Source: Photobacterium lipolyticum (GTDB taxonomy: Bacteria > Pseudomonadota > Gammaproteobacteria > Enterobacterales > Vibrionaceae). Taken from it: a stretch of 64,000 nt of DNA. The stretch covers positions 81,611 to 145,610 of the forward strand of contig NZ_PYMC01000012.1 of NCBI RefSeq assembly GCF_003026475.1. The letters run 5' to 3'. The translations under genes and the position numbers were made by a program. The notes below the pieces were generated by a model that made no database searches, was not told where the DNA came from, and saw nothing but the letters and a program-made list of their open reading frames with translations. Shown here one piece after another: positions 9,709-18,439 of this stretch (positions within the stretch are counted from its first letter, which is position 1; each line of letters starts with the position of its first letter).

Positions 9709-11634
9709 TTAATGTGTAATCTTTGTGTTTGAAGCGAGCGCAATATTTTCACGATAAAGCCAATCTTTGATTTCACTGTTTGGCTGATATCCCGTTGGCA
9801 CATCTAACAAAATATTCCTAACCATCTCAATGTCAAAATCATGACAAGCGATATCTAGTCTTTTTAGAATAGAACTCATAGCCTCCCAAGTTAGCTTAGC
9901 TTCAGCTGCGGTCATGATTTTCGAGTGTGTCGTTCCTTCTACATTCTCACCAATTAACAGCTCTTCGAAGAGCTTCTCTCCTGGTCGAAGTCCGGTATAA
10001 ATGATTTCAATATCTCCATCTGGGTTTGAATCATTTTTTTCACTGTATCCCATAAGATGGATAATTTTTTTTGCCAACTCTGAAATTTTCACCTGTTCAC
10101 CCATGTCGAGAACGAAAACTTGTCCGCTATTGCCCATCGCACCCGCTTGGATAACTAGCTGCGCCGCTTCTGGGATTAACATAAAGTAACGGATGATGTC
10201 GGGGTGGGTTACTGTTACGGGGCCGCCATCTTTTATTTGTTTCCTAAATAAGGGGACGACAGAGCCTGATGAGCCAAGTACATTACCAAATCTGACCATG
10301 GTGAAGTTTGTTTTTAGTTGCCGTTCAGCAAGGGCTTGCAGCACAAGTTCAGCCATGCGCTTGCTCGCGCCCATGACATTGGTTGGGCGAACCGCTTTAT
10401 CGGTTGAAATAAGGACAAAATTCTTCACGTTACATTTGATCGCAGCTTCAGCCGTAAACCAGGTACCAAATATGTTATTTCGGATACCTTCAACCATATT
10501 ATGTTCGACCATCGGCACATGTTTATATGCAGCTGCATGATAAACAGTGTCAACTTGAAAGCCGGTCATTATTTTCTCTAAACGATTTTGGCGTTGAACT
10601 GAACCTAAGGCTGCTATAATTTCAACCTTATGGTCAGTATTGTTATTTAATTTAACTAGCTCTTGTTCAACGGAATAAAGGTTGAATTCATTCAGTTCAA
10701 ATAGTACCAGTGTTCTCGGCTTTTGTTTGATGATTTGCCTGCAAAGCTCTGAGCCAATAGAGCCTCCAGCTCCTGTGACCATAACGGATTTGCCGTTGAT
10801 GTTTTTTGACATCAGTTCTGGTTCTGGAGGAATGGGGTCTCGGCCAAGTAAGTCGTTTAGGTCGAGATCTTTAAGTTGATCAATATTGGCCTTTCCACAT
10901 GCAATATCTTCAACTGACGGAACAGATTGGATTTGAATTGGCAACTGTTCTAGTTTTTTTACCAGTCGAAGTCGATCACCTTTACCTATATTGTTAATAG
11001 CAAGCAATAGTTTAACGGGTTCATATAAGTTTAGCAGGTGGTTGAAATCATCTTCGCGATGGACCCGCAGCCCATAAATAATGCTATTTTGTTTTGCCGG
11101 ATCATCATCAATAAAGGCTATGGGATGGTATTGGTTACCTTGTAATAGGGCATTCGCAAGGTCACGCCCTGTTGCCCCAGCACCATAGATAACAACATTA
11201 GGTTTGTTTTTCTTATAGTTTTGGGAGAAGTAAACCCTGATCAGTATTCTCGGACCGCCTAGCATAATAATGGCAAGGCCTGAATATATAGCAGGAACAC
11301 TTCGCGGGATAAATGAGTGGGTAAGAAAGCTGGCAATGGCTAAGCCGAATGCTGAAATTGCAACAGCGATAAAAATGTTTCCTAAAGCTGGCATCATCAT
11401 ATATCGCAGTACCGCGCGGTACATGCCAAGTTTGGTGAAGCTGATAATGGTCAAAATGACGGTCGCGGCAATGGTGACTATTTCATCAATTCCGACTTGA
11501 AATAACCATGTATTCAGCCTGAGTGCTATAGCTGCATAAAGTGCAAATGTTGTAGCTATGACATCATAACTAAGCGTGATGATCCGCTTGTGATGTCGAG
11601 GTGCTGATAAAAACGGAGAAATGACTTCTAGCAT
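9709..11634 (-). CDS. wbpM: Membrane-anchored nucleotide-sugar 4,6-dehydratase (WbpM/CapD/FlaA1 family)
   Basis: A 641-residue inner-membrane enzyme. The first ~125 residues contain about four hydrophobic helices. A first Rossmann domain has YGAGATGRDLA (about 150-160) and the catalytic SDR domain has TGAGGSIGSELC (about 287-298). The active-site stretch STDKAVRPTNVMGASK (about 410-425) has the Met-Lys pair used by this family in place of Tyr-Lys. Known members (WbpM, PglF, CapD) convert UDP-GlcNAc to UDP-4-keto-6-deoxy sugar, the precursor of QuiNAc, FucNAc or bacillosamine. It is convergent with the glycosyltransferase operon and divergent from galU, the usual end position of Vibrio-type polysaccharide loci. 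The exact product sugar is not determined by the sequence alone. Confidence 0.9.
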   Translation of the reverse strand: MLEVISPFLSAPRHHKRIITLSYDVIATTFALYAAIALRLNTWLFQVGIDEIVTIAATVILTIISFTKLGMYRAVLRYMMMPALGNIFIAVAISAFGLAIASFLTHSFIPRSVPAIYSGLAIIMLGGPRILIRVYFSQNYKKNKPNVVIYGAGATGRDLANALLQGNQYHPIAFIDDDPAKQNSIIYGLRVHREDDFNHLLNLYEPVKLLLAINNIGKGDRLRLVKKLEQLPIQIQSVPSVEDIACGKANIDQLKDLDLNDLLGRDPIPPEPELMSKNINGKSVMVTGAGGSIGSELCRQIIKQKPRTLVLFELNEFNLYSVEQELVKLNNNTDHKVEIIAALGSVQRQNRLEKIMTGFQVDTVYHAAAYKHVPMVEHNMVEGIRNNIFGTWFTAEAAIKCNVKNFVLISTDKAVRPTNVMGASKRMAELVLQALAERQLKTNFTMVRFGNVLGSSGSVVPLFRKQIKDGGPVTVTHPDIIRYFMLIPEAAQLVIQAGAMGNSGQVFVLDMGEQVKISELAKKIIHLMGYSEKNDSNPDGDIEIIYTGLRPGEKLFEELLIGENVEGTTHSKIMTAAEAKLTWEAMSSILKRLDIACHDFDIEMVRNILLDVPTGYQPNSEIKDWLYRENIALASNTKITH

Positions 11635-11850
11635 AATGACTCATAAGTTATTAATGTGTAGGTATGTAGCAATTTCAAAAGCAAAATATCGCGCAATTAT
11701 AGATCACTTGGCCTGCTTTTAGATACAAAAAGCTCGCTGTTAATCCATTTAATCTGGAGTATTTAGTGATAATATTGAAAATTGTGTGGAGGGTAACTTT
11801 TCTTAAGTTTACTATGAAATGTCGCTGTAAATATCAAATATGGATTAAAA

Positions 11851-12759
11851 ATGTCGAATACTTCCCCGGTTCGTAAAGCCGTTATTCCTGTCGCTGGCCT
11901 TGGAACCCGTATGCTTCCGGCAACAAAAGCAATTCCTAAGGAAATGTTGCCAATCGTCGATAAGCCATTGATTCAGTATGTGGTTAACGAGTGCGTTGCG
12001 GCTGGTATCAAAGAGATTGTACTGGTCACGCATTCATCAAAGAATTCTATTGAGAACCATTTTGATACCTCGTTTGAATTGGAAGCAACATTAGAGAAGC
12101 GTGTTAAACGTCAGCTGCTTGATGAAGTGAAGAGTATCTGCCCGAAAGATGTGACGATTATGCATGTGCGACAAGGCCAGGCTAAAGGTCTTGGTCATGC
12201 TGTCCTCTCTGCCCGTCCATTAGTTGGAGATGCGCCTTTTGCGGTTGTGCTTCCGGATGTCATTCTTGATGATGTGGCCAGTGATCTGCGCAAAGAAAAT
12301 ATGGCAGCCATGATTAATGCTTTTAACGCCACCAAGATCAGTCAGGTACTTGTGGAGCCTGTCTCGATGGCAGAGGTTGCCAATTACGGTGTGGCAGACA
12401 TCAATGGCGCTGAACTCAAGCCGGGTGAAACGACGGCGATGACGAAAGTGGTAGAAAAACCCGCGGTTGAAGAGGCACCGTCAAATCTTGCTATTGTGGG
12501 CCGATATATATTAACCGCTGATATTTGGGATCTACTGGCGAGAACACCTGTTGGTGCCGGTGATGAAATTCAGCTGACTGATGCGATTGATATGCTGATG
12601 GAATCACAGCAAGTGAATGCGTTCCATATGTCAGGTAAAAGCCATGACTGTGGTAGCAAGTTGGGTTATATGCAGGCCTTCGTGGAATACGGCATACGTC
12701 ACAACAGCTTGGGTGATGATTTTAAAGCGTACCTGAAAGAGATTGTTAAAACGCTGTAA
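11851..12759 (+). CDS. galU: UTP-glucose-1-phosphate uridylyltransferase
   Basis: A cytoplasmic enzyme making UDP-glucose from UTP and glucose-1-phosphate, for LPS core, capsule and osmolyte synthesis. The protein has 302 residues, the normal size. The nucleotide-binding signature [20 protein letters not shown] is at residues 15-34, followed by the family segments [19 protein letters not shown] and [19 protein letters not shown]. It starts 216 bases from the divergent dehydratase gene, which places it at the edge of the glycan locus. A clear hairpin terminator follows about 155 bases downstream. The start is well supported by alignment of the N-terminus ([16 protein letters not shown]). Confidence 0.96.
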   Translation: MSNTSPVRKAVIPVAGLGTRMLPATKAIPKEMLPIVDKPLIQYVVNECVAAGIKEIVLVTHSSKNSIENHFDTSFELEATLEKRVKRQLLDEVKSICPKDVTIMHVRQGQAKGLGHAVLSARPLVGDAPFAVVLPDVILDDVASDLRKENMAAMINAFNATKISQVLVEPVSMAEVANYGVADINGAELKPGETTAMTKVVEKPAVEEAPSNLAIVGRYILTADIWDLLARTPVGAGDEIQLTDAIDMLMESQQVNAFHMSGKSHDCGSKLGYMQAFVEYGIRHNSLGDDFKAYLKEIVKTL

Positions 12760-12779
12760 GGTGTAGACTGGCCCTGTGG

Positions 12780-12968
12780 TTCTGAGGCCCTATGGAAAGA
12801 GCGGTACTCGATTCGAGTACTTAGTTCCTAGTGGCGAGGAAGAGCAGGTGCTAGGTAATAGCATTGAAATAAAGAAGATGTGACGGATGCTGTTTTTAGA
12901 ACCATAGAACTAAAAAGGGAAGCATAAGCTTCCCTTCTTTAATCTCGTACCTCGAAACTCGCCTCTAA
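12780..12968. repeat. Convergent junction galU/folD with degenerate heptamer-type repeats
   Basis: This gap contains pieces of the 7-bp repeat family seen at other convergent junctions: GTACTCGATTCGAGTAC, a perfect 17-base palindrome around ACTCG at 12803-12819, then TTCCTAGTGGCGAGG, and CTCGTACCTCGAAACTCGCC just before the folD stop. The units are degenerate here and do not form a clean tandem array. A conventional terminator lies within the same gap (12915-12940). Confidence 0.5.
12915..12940. terminator. Intrinsic terminator downstream of galU
   Basis: AAGGGAAGC (12915-12923) pairs with GCTTCCCTT (12928-12936) around the loop ATAA, followed by CTTT. On the - strand it is followed by TTTTTAG, so it can also terminate folD transcripts. 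Confidence 0.8.
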
Positions 12969-13826
12969 TCACTCTGAATGATACTGCTCGCAAGCCAGTA
13001 GGGTATTTTCAATCAGGGTCGCGACCGTCATCGGGCCAACGCCGCCAGGGACTGGCGTGATGTATTTCGCCCTCTCACGAGCAATATCATACTCAACATC
13101 TCCAACAAGCTTGCCGTTGTCTAATCGGTTGATACCAACATCAATAATAGCGGCGCCTTCCTTGATCCAATCACCAGGAATAAAGTTAGGTTTACCGACC
13201 GCAATGATCAGAATATCGGCCTGGCGAACGTAGTGCTCAAGATCCTGAGTAAAGCGATGGCAGGTAGTCGTTGTCGCGCCACCTAACAAAAGCTCTAACG
13301 TCATTGGACGACCGACAATATTTGAGGCGCCAACAATAACCGCGTGCTGACCACGAACCGGGATATTATAGCGCTCTAATAGCGTCATTATGCCTTTTGG
13401 GGTGCATGAGCGTAATTTAGGAATGCGCTGACATAAACGGCCAACATTATATGGATGAAATCCGTCAACGTCTTTTTCCGGGTCAATCTGCTCAAGTATT
13501 TTTGTCGTATCAATGCCCGCAGGTAGTGGCAACTGAACCAAGATGCCGTCAATATTCTTATCTGCATTCAGTTCATCGATTAACGCTAGAAGCTCCGTTT
13601 CTTTGGTTGTTGCCGGAAGATCGAAGGATTGTGAAACAAACCCAACTTCTTCACACGCTTTACGTTTACTTCCGACATAAATCTGCGAGGCCGGATCTTG
13701 CCCTACCAGTATCACGGCTAAACCTGGAGCTCGTAATCCTGCTTCAACTCGCGCCTTTACTCGCGCAGCAACTTCTTGTCGAACCGTCTGGGAAATAAGT
13801 TTTCCATCAATAATTTGAGCGGTCAT
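12969..13826 (-). CDS. folD: Methylene-tetrahydrofolate dehydrogenase / methenyl-THF cyclohydrolase
   Basis: A bifunctional cytoplasmic enzyme of one-carbon metabolism that makes 10-formyl-THF for purine and fMet synthesis. It has 285 residues, like other bacterial Fol[12 protein letters not shown] (residues 50-60) contains the catalytic Lys, [10 protein letters not shown] is the NADP-binding turn, and [15 protein letters not shown] is the C-terminal signature. The start is the ATG at 13826, preceded by AAAGGAAAA; the frame stays open 48 codons further upstream but without family similarity. As in E. coli, folD is next to the tRNA-Arg(UCU) gene. A PurR-type palindrome lies 171-192 bases upstream, suggesting control by purine supply. 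Confidence 0.96.
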   Translation of the reverse strand: MTAQIIDGKLISQTVRQEVAARVKARVEAGLRAPGLAVILVGQDPASQIYVGSKRKACEEVGFVSQSFDLPATTKETELLALIDELNADKNIDGILVQLPLPAGIDTTKILEQIDPEKDVDGFHPYNVGRLCQRIPKLRSCTPKGIMTLLERYNIPVRGQHAVIVGASNIVGRPMTLELLLGGATTTTCHRFTQDLEHYVRQADILIIAVGKPNFIPGDWIKEGAAIIDVGINRLDNGKLVGDVEYDIARERAKYITPVPGGVGPMTVATLIENTLLACEQYHSE

Positions 13827-13996
13827 GATTTTCCTTTTGGGTAATTCCGGGCTAATTCGTAAACTAGGGCTTCTTAAAATGTCATTAATTGCTTGAGCGT
13901 AAACCAGTTGTCGAAAAGGCTGAAAGCGCACTTCGAATATGGCTATATAGCGATTATTAGAGTCAGGCATTGTCGCAGATAATGTGATTAAGATCT

Positions 13997-14018
13997 ACCG
14001 GGCAAACGTTTGCCCGGT
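13997..14018. promoter_or_regulatory. Probable PurR operator upstream of folD
   Basis: A perfect 22-bp palindrome whose core GGGCAAACGTTTGCCC (14000-14015) contains GCAAACGTTTGC, the centre of the enterobacterial PurR consensus (ACGCAAACGTTTNCNT). It lies 171 bases upstream of the folD start and about 137 bases before the argU promoter, on the side of folD. FolD supplies formyl-THF for purine synthesis, so a PurR link makes functional sense. It is not followed by a T-run, so a terminator is less likely. Confidence 0.6.
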
Positions 14019-14154
14019 TGGTGTTTGTTATCTGTTTTGAATGTTATGACGCGGGGTGCGAATAAAACAGCAGCGTTAACTGCTTAAATTAAAGGTGGTT
14101 TGTAGGAAGTTTGAGCGGTCGGCGTTTAAGTTGAAGGAAATGGACTAAAAATCG

Positions 14155-14182
14155 TTGACGTTAAGATTGAGCTACGTATAAT
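14155..14182 (+). promoter_or_regulatory. Sigma-70 promoter of the tRNA-Arg gene
   Basis: TTGACG (14155-14160), a 16-base spacer and a perfect TATAAT (14177-14182) precede the tRNA by about 33 bases. The GC-rich discriminator TTTTGCCCCG after the -10 is typical of stable-RNA promoters under stringent control. Confidence 0.75.
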
Positions 14183-14215
14183 TTTGCCCCGTAGCACAGT
14201 GTTACGTTAAATGAT

Positions 14216-14292
14216 GCGCCCTTAGCTCAGCTGGATAGAGCACGTCCCTTCTAAGGATGTGGTCGCAGGTTCGAATCCTGCAGGGCGTACCA
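14216..14292 (+). tRNA. argU: tRNA-Arg, anticodon UCU
   Basis: A full cloverleaf can be folded. The acceptor GCGCCCT pairs with AGGGCGT (with a G-U end pair). The anticodon stem CGTCC/GGATG holds the loop CTTCTAA, with TCT as anticodon. The T-loop is GTTCGAATC, and CCA is encoded (14290-14292). It closely resembles E. coli argU and is likewise next to folD. It decodes the AGA codon. Confidence 0.95.
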
Positions 14293-14608
14293 TCTTCCTT
14301 TTATACACCTATTCTGCTTAACTAAGCTCCCCATTCCGATGAATCCGTCACTCTATAACCGTTAGCTATTTGTTTGATCCCGTACTTTATTTACGTAAAT
14401 CGCTTTAGTACCTGTTCAGGTTCTTGGGTATATGACGATGTCTGTTACTCGAACGGCATGCCAGAAAGCGCTAGGCTGTGTTGCCTGATAATTGTTCAAT
14501 GAGTCAATTGCTTCAACATAACTCAGTGATTGGTCATGGCGCGATTCGATGGTTTTTCGGGCTATTGATGAAAAAAATCATGATTGAGTCGTTTATTTTC
14601 ACTTTTTA
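14293..14608. other. Non-coding stretch after tRNA-Arg
   Basis: The 583 bases between the tRNA and tig have no convincing ORF. This first half shows no strong terminator or repeat that I can identify; the second half holds the probable tig promoters listed separately. Confidence 0.5.
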
Positions 14609-14638
14609 CCCTTGAAAATGGTTTTTTTGCCCCTATGT
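14609..14638 (+). promoter_or_regulatory. Possible sigma-32 (heat shock) promoter for tig-clpP-clpX
   Basis: CCCTTGAAA (14609-14617) and CCCCTATGT (14630-14638) resemble the sigma-32 -35 (CCCTTGAA) and -10 (CCCCATNT) elements. There are 13 bases between CTTGAA and CCCC. The -10 match is imperfect because of an extra T after CCCC. The downstream tig, clpP and clpX genes are chaperone and protease genes known to be heat-induced in relatives. Confidence 0.45.
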
Positions 14639-14680
14639 TGTGGAACAGTTGTATTTTGATAGCTGTTTAAGGCTTCTGTC

Positions 14681-14709
14681 TCGACGACAGGTGAACAGGT
14701 CGCTATAAT
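14681..14709 (+). promoter_or_regulatory. Possible sigma-70 promoter for tig
   Basis: TCGACG (14681-14686) with a 17-base spacer to a perfect TATAAT (14704-14709), 167 bases before the tig start. The -35 has one mismatch to TTGACG. Confidence 0.5.
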
Positions 14710-14875
14710 GGCGCGTTTGATTGCTAGCCCTGTGGTTTTTTCCAGAAGTGCTAGAAATTATCAGAATTTAAGGCGTTATGGTTTTTTGCCGTAACACGAA
14801 AAGATGCCACCGTCAGTAAATGACTGATCGGCAACATCACTCAGAAAAACTGAGTAAGATTTGAGGTTAAATAAA

Positions 14876-16177
14876 ATGCAAGTTACCGTTGAAACCACTG
14901 AAGGCCTAGAGCGCCATCTAACAATCACAGTTCCTGCCGCTAACATTGAAGACGCAGTAACTGCAGAGCTGAAAAAAATTGCAAAAAATCGTCGTTTTGA
15001 TGGTTTCCGTCCGGGTAAAGCCCCGATGAAAATGGTTGCTCGTATGTTTGGCGCATCTGTTCGCCAGGACATTCTTGGTGAAGTGATGCAGCGTCATTTT
15101 ATCGAAGCAATCGTTAAAGAGAAAATCAATCCTGCAGGCGCGCCGACTTTCACTCCAGTTGAGATTGCCGAAGGTAAAGATCTTGTATTTAAAGCATCTT
15201 TCGAAGTATATCCTGAGATCGAACTAGCGGGTCTTGAGAAGATCGCTGTTGAAAAACCAGCAGTTGAAGTAAAAGACGAAGATGTCGCGAACATGCTTGA
15301 TACGCTACGTAAGCAGCAAGCAACGTGGTCTGAAGTTGAAGCACCAGCGGCTGCAGACAGCCGTGTAACTATCGATTTCACAGGTTCTATTGATGGTGAA
15401 GAATTCGAAGGTGGTAAAGCTGAAGGTTTCGCACTAGCAATGGGCCAAAACCGCATGATCCCTGGTTTTGAAGATGGCATCGTTGGTAAGAAAGCGGGTG
15501 AAGAGTTTACTCTGGAAGTGACTTTCCCTGAAGATTACCACGCTGAAAACCTAAAAGGTAAAGCAGCATCTTTTGCAATCAAACTGCATAAAGTTGAAGC
15601 GCAAGAGCTACCAGAACTAACTGAAGAGTTCGTTGCTAAATTCGGTGTTGTAGATGGTTCTGTTGACGGCCTTAAAGCTGAAGTTCGCAAGAACATGGAA
15701 CGTGAACTGAAGCAAGCCGTTAAAGGCCGCATCAAAGAGCAGGTTCTTAACGGTCTGGTTGAGCAGAACAATATCTCGGTGCCATCAGCGCTGATTGATC
15801 AGGAAATCAATGCACTTCGTCAACAAGCTGCACAGCGTTTCGGTGGCGATGCGAAGAACACCCCTGAACTACCACGTGAGCTATTTGAAGAGCAAGCTCA
15901 GCGTCGCGTTGTTGTTGGCCTGCTAATCGGTGAAGTGATTAAGGCTGAAGGACTGAAAGCTGACGACGAGCGTGTTAAAGCGCTAATCGCAGAAATGGCT
16001 TCTGCTTATGAAGACCCAACTGAAGTTGTTGCTTACTATGAGCAAAACGAGCAGCTAATGAACAACATGCGCAATGTTGCTCTTGAAGAGCAGGCGATTG
16101 ACGCACTACTAGCAAAAGCTCAGGTTACTGAAAAAGAAGTTGGCTTCAACGATCTTATGAACCAGCCAGCGGCTTAA
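14876..16177 (+). CDS. tig: Trigger factor, ribosome-associated chaperone / prolyl isomerase
   Basis: A cytoplasmic chaperone that binds at the ribosome exit tunnel through the GFRxGxxP loop and shields nascent chains. The protein has 433 residues, the usual length. The ribosome-binding signature GFRPGKAP is at residues 43-50. An FKBP-type PPIase domain covers about 150-245 ([38 protein letters not shown]), and the C-terminal helical chaperone domain follows. The ATG at 14876 is preceded by GAGGTT; a TTG five codons upstream is not needed. It heads the tig-clpP-clpX-lon order seen widely in gammaproteobacteria, with heat-shock-like and sigma-70-like promoters upstream and a hairpin between it and clpP. 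Confidence 0.97.
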   Translation: MQVTVETTEGLERHLTITVPAANIEDAVTAELKKIAKNRRFDGFRPGKAPMKMVARMFGASVRQDILGEVMQRHFIEAIVKEKINPAGAPTFTPVEIAEGKDLVFKASFEVYPEIELAGLEKIAVEKPAVEVKDEDVANMLDTLRKQQATWSEVEAPAAADSRVTIDFTGSIDGEEFEGGKAEGFALAMGQNRMIPGFEDGIVGKKAGEEFTLEVTFPEDYHAENLKGKAASFAIKLHKVEAQELPELTEEFVAKFGVVDGSVDGLKAEVRKNMERELKQAVKGRIKEQVLNGLVEQNNISVPSALIDQEINALRQQAAQRFGGDAKNTPELPRELFEEQAQRRVVVGLLIGEVIKAEGLKADDERVKALIAEMASAYEDPTEVVAYYEQNEQLMNNMRNVALEEQAIDALLAKAQVTEKEVGFNDLMNQPAA

Positions 16178-16228
16178 TTTGCTGAAATTACTGTAGAGAT
16201 TTGACTTTGTTTTAAATCTTCTGCTAAC

Positions 16229-16266
16229 AATGGTCCGTGTGAGTCTTTTCATTCGGGCCATTTATT
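16229..16266 (+). terminator. Hairpin between tig and clpP (attenuator-like)
   Basis: AATGGTCCG (16229-16237) pairs with CGGGCCATT (16254-16262) with one G-T pair, followed by TATTTTA. The long 16-base loop makes it moderate. It would partly separate tig from clpP expression. Confidence 0.55.
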
Positions 16267-16282
16267 TTAGGGAAATAACGTT

Positions 16283-16906
16283 ATGAGCTACCAAGAAAAC
16301 AACGCCATGTCGCCAATTATGAATGCGCTGGTACCTATGGTGGTCGAGCAGACTTCTCGTGGTGAGCGTTCCTACGACATTTATTCCCGACTACTGAAAG
16401 AGCGTGTGATTTTCCTGACCGGTCCGGTTGAAGATCATATGGCTAACCTAGTAGTTGCACAGCTTCTATTCCTTGAGTCTGAAAATCCAGATAAAGATAT
16501 CTTCCTTTACATCAACTCACCGGGAGGTTCTGTAACGGCTGGTATGTCTATTTATGACACCATGCAGTTTATAAAACCAAACGTCAGTACAGTATGTATG
16601 GGACAAGCGTGTTCTATGGGCGCATTTCTGCTGGCGGGCGGCGCAGCGGGTAAGCGTTACTGCCTGCCGAGCGCTCGGGTTATGATCCACCAGCCGTTAG
16701 GTGGTTTCCAGGGACAGGCATCGGATATTCAGATCCATGCCCAAGAAATTTTGACTATCAAACATAAACTTAACACCTTGCTTGCTAATCACACGGGTCA
16801 ACCTCTTGAAGTTGTCGAGAGAGATACTGACCGTGATAACTTTATGTCTGCAGAGCAGGCTGTTGAGTATGGCTTGGTAGATGCTGTTTTGACGCAACGT
16901 GACTAA
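16283..16906 (+). CDS. clpP: ATP-dependent Clp protease proteolytic subunit
   Basis: The serine peptidase subunit that forms the 14-mer chamber used with ClpX or ClpA in the cytoplasm. The 207-residue precursor matches E. coli in length and numbering: Ser111 in GQACSMGAF, His136 in VMIHQPLGG and Asp185 in ERDTDRDNF form the catalytic triad. The N-terminal [20 protein letters not shown] contains the propeptide processed in E. coli. AGGGAAA lies before the ATG. It lies 105 bases after tig and 115 bases before clpX. Confidence 0.98.
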   Translation: MSYQENNAMSPIMNALVPMVVEQTSRGERSYDIYSRLLKERVIFLTGPVEDHMANLVVAQLLFLESENPDKDIFLYINSPGGSVTAGMSIYDTMQFIKPNVSTVCMGQACSMGAFLLAGGAAGKRYCLPSARVMIHQPLGGFQGQASDIQIHAQEILTIKHKLNTLLANHTGQPLEVVERDTDRDNFMSAEQAVEYGLVDAVLTQRD

Positions 16907-17021
16907 TTCTGAAATTTTCTCGGTGGCGCGACTTTAACCGTGTGACGGAGCAAAATAGCAAGAGTTGTTATACACTCAAAACAAGGCAATGATGGGTTTA
17001 AACCCGAAAAGAGGTTAGCGA

Positions 17022-18302
17022 ATGACAGATAAGCGAAAAGAGAATGGTAGTGGAAAACTGCTGTATTGCTCTTTCTGCGGCAAAAGCCAACATGAAGTTC
17101 GTAAGCTGATTGCTGGCCCTTCTGTGTATATTTGCGATGAATGTGTCGATCTTTGTAACGACATTATTCGCGAAGAAATTAAAGAAGTGATGCCTAAGCG
17201 CGACGGCAATGAGCTTCCGACTCCGCAAGAAATTCGTTCAAACCTGGATGATTACGTTATTGGTCAGCCGCATGCTAAGAAAGTGTTGGCAGTAGCGGTT
17301 TATAACCATTACAAACGTCTTCGTAATGGCGACACCACAAGTGAGGGTGTTGAGCTGGGCAAAAGTAATATTCTGCTGATCGGTCCGACAGGTAGCGGTA
17401 AAACGCTGCTGGCTGAAACACTGGCACGTATGCTGGATGTACCATTTACGATGGCTGATGCAACCACGCTGACTGAAGCGGGTTATGTTGGTGAAGATGT
17501 TGAAAATATCATCCAGAAGCTGCTGCAGAAGTGTGATTACGACGTAGCGAAAGCTGAGCGCGGAATTGTTTACATCGATGAAATCGATAAGATTTCACGT
17601 AAGTCTGATAACCCGTCGATTACGCGTGACGTATCGGGTGAGGGTGTTCAGCAAGCACTACTGAAACTGATTGAAGGTACTGTTGCTTCGGTACCACCTC
17701 AAGGTGGCCGTAAGCATCCGCAACAGGAATTCTTGCAAGTCGATACGTCTAAGATCCTATTTATCTGTGGCGGTGCGTTTGCCGGCCTGGATAAAGTGGT
17801 TGAACAGCGCATATCAACGGGTACCGGCATTGGTTTTGGTGCAGACGTTCGTTCAAAAGACGAAAAGAGCACTCTGAGCGATCTGTTTGCGCAAGTGGAG
17901 CCACAGGATCTGGTTAAATACGGCTTGATCCCTGAATTTATCGGTCGTCTGCCAGTAACCGCAACGCTGAACGAGCTTGATGAAGCGGCGTTGGTTCAGA
18001 TCCTGCGTGAACCGAAGAATGCGTTGACTAAGCAGTACGCGGCATTGCTTGAACTTGAAAACGTTGAGCTTGAATTCCGTGATGATGCGCTGGTTGCCAT
18101 TGCTCGCAAAGCGATGGAGCGCAAAGCCGGTGCCCGTGGTTTGCGTTCAATTGTTGAAGCGGTTCTGCTCGATACTATGTACGAATTGCCATCAGCGGAA
18201 GGCGTCAGTAAAGTTGTGATTGACGAGTCAGTGATTAACGGTGAGTCAGATCCATTGTTGATCTACGAAAATACCGGAAATCAAGCAGCTGGCGCAGAGT
18301 AA
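17022..18302 (+). CDS. clpX: ATP-dependent Clp protease ATP-binding subunit ClpX
   Basis: A hexameric AAA+ unfoldase that recognises tagged substrates (for example SsrA) and feeds ClpP. It has 426 residues. The N-terminal C4 zinc domain has Cys16, Cys19, Cys38 and Cys41; the Walker A motif GPTGSGKT lies at about 122-129 and Walker B is [10 protein letters not shown]. The pore loop GYVGEDV and the IGF-type ClpP contact (TGIGFGADV) are present. The ribosome site GAGGTT lies 9 bases before the ATG at 17022. A strong terminator follows the gene, so clpX transcripts probably end before lon. Confidence 0.98.
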   Translation: MTDKRKENGSGKLLYCSFCGKSQHEVRKLIAGPSVYICDECVDLCNDIIREEIKEVMPKRDGNELPTPQEIRSNLDDYVIGQPHAKKVLAVAVYNHYKRLRNGDTTSEGVELGKSNILLIGPTGSGKTLLAETLARMLDVPFTMADATTLTEAGYVGEDVENIIQKLLQKCDYDVAKAERGIVYIDEIDKISRKSDNPSITRDVSGEGVQQALLKLIEGTVASVPPQGGRKHPQQEFLQVDTSKILFICGGAFAGLDKVVEQRISTGTGIGFGADVRSKDEKSTLSDLFAQVEPQDLVKYGLIPEFIGRLPVTATLNELDEAALVQILREPKNALTKQYAALLELENVELEFRDDALVAIARKAMERKAGARGLRSIVEAVLLDTMYELPSAEGVSKVVIDESVINGESDPLLIYENTGNQAAGAE

Positions 18303-18330
18303 TTGTTTAATAACTACTCAAATATCTAAA

Positions 18331-18358
18331 AAAAAGGAGGCTTTTGCCTCCTTTTTTA
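18331..18358 (+). terminator. Intrinsic terminator after clpX
   Basis: AAAAAGGAGGC (18331-18341) pairs with GCCTCCTTTTT (18346-18356) around TTTT, ending in a T-run. A textbook rho-independent terminator, 28 bases after the clpX stop. Confidence 0.92.
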
Positions 18359-18370
18359 TTTTCTGTTGCA

Positions 18371-18405
18371 TCTCCCGTTGAATCTTGATGCTTTACCCCC
18401 ATATA
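18371..18405 (+). promoter_or_regulatory. Sigma-32 heat-shock promoter of lon
   Basis: TCTCCCGTTGAA (18371-18382), 14 bases, then CCCCATATA (18397-18405). This is a close match to the sigma-32 consensus (TCTCNCCCTTGAA, 13-17 bases, CCCCATNTA). It lies 35 bases upstream of the lon start, immediately after the clpX terminator. E. coli lon is a known sigma-32 gene. Confidence 0.85.
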
Positions 18406-18439
18406 CTCAATAAAGAGTTTAAAAGGAAGAGAGAATAAT

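Noticed and set aside
13827..13970. 48-codon N-terminal extension of FolD
   Set aside because: No family similarity; ATG 13826 has a good ribosome site and matches the normal FolD start.
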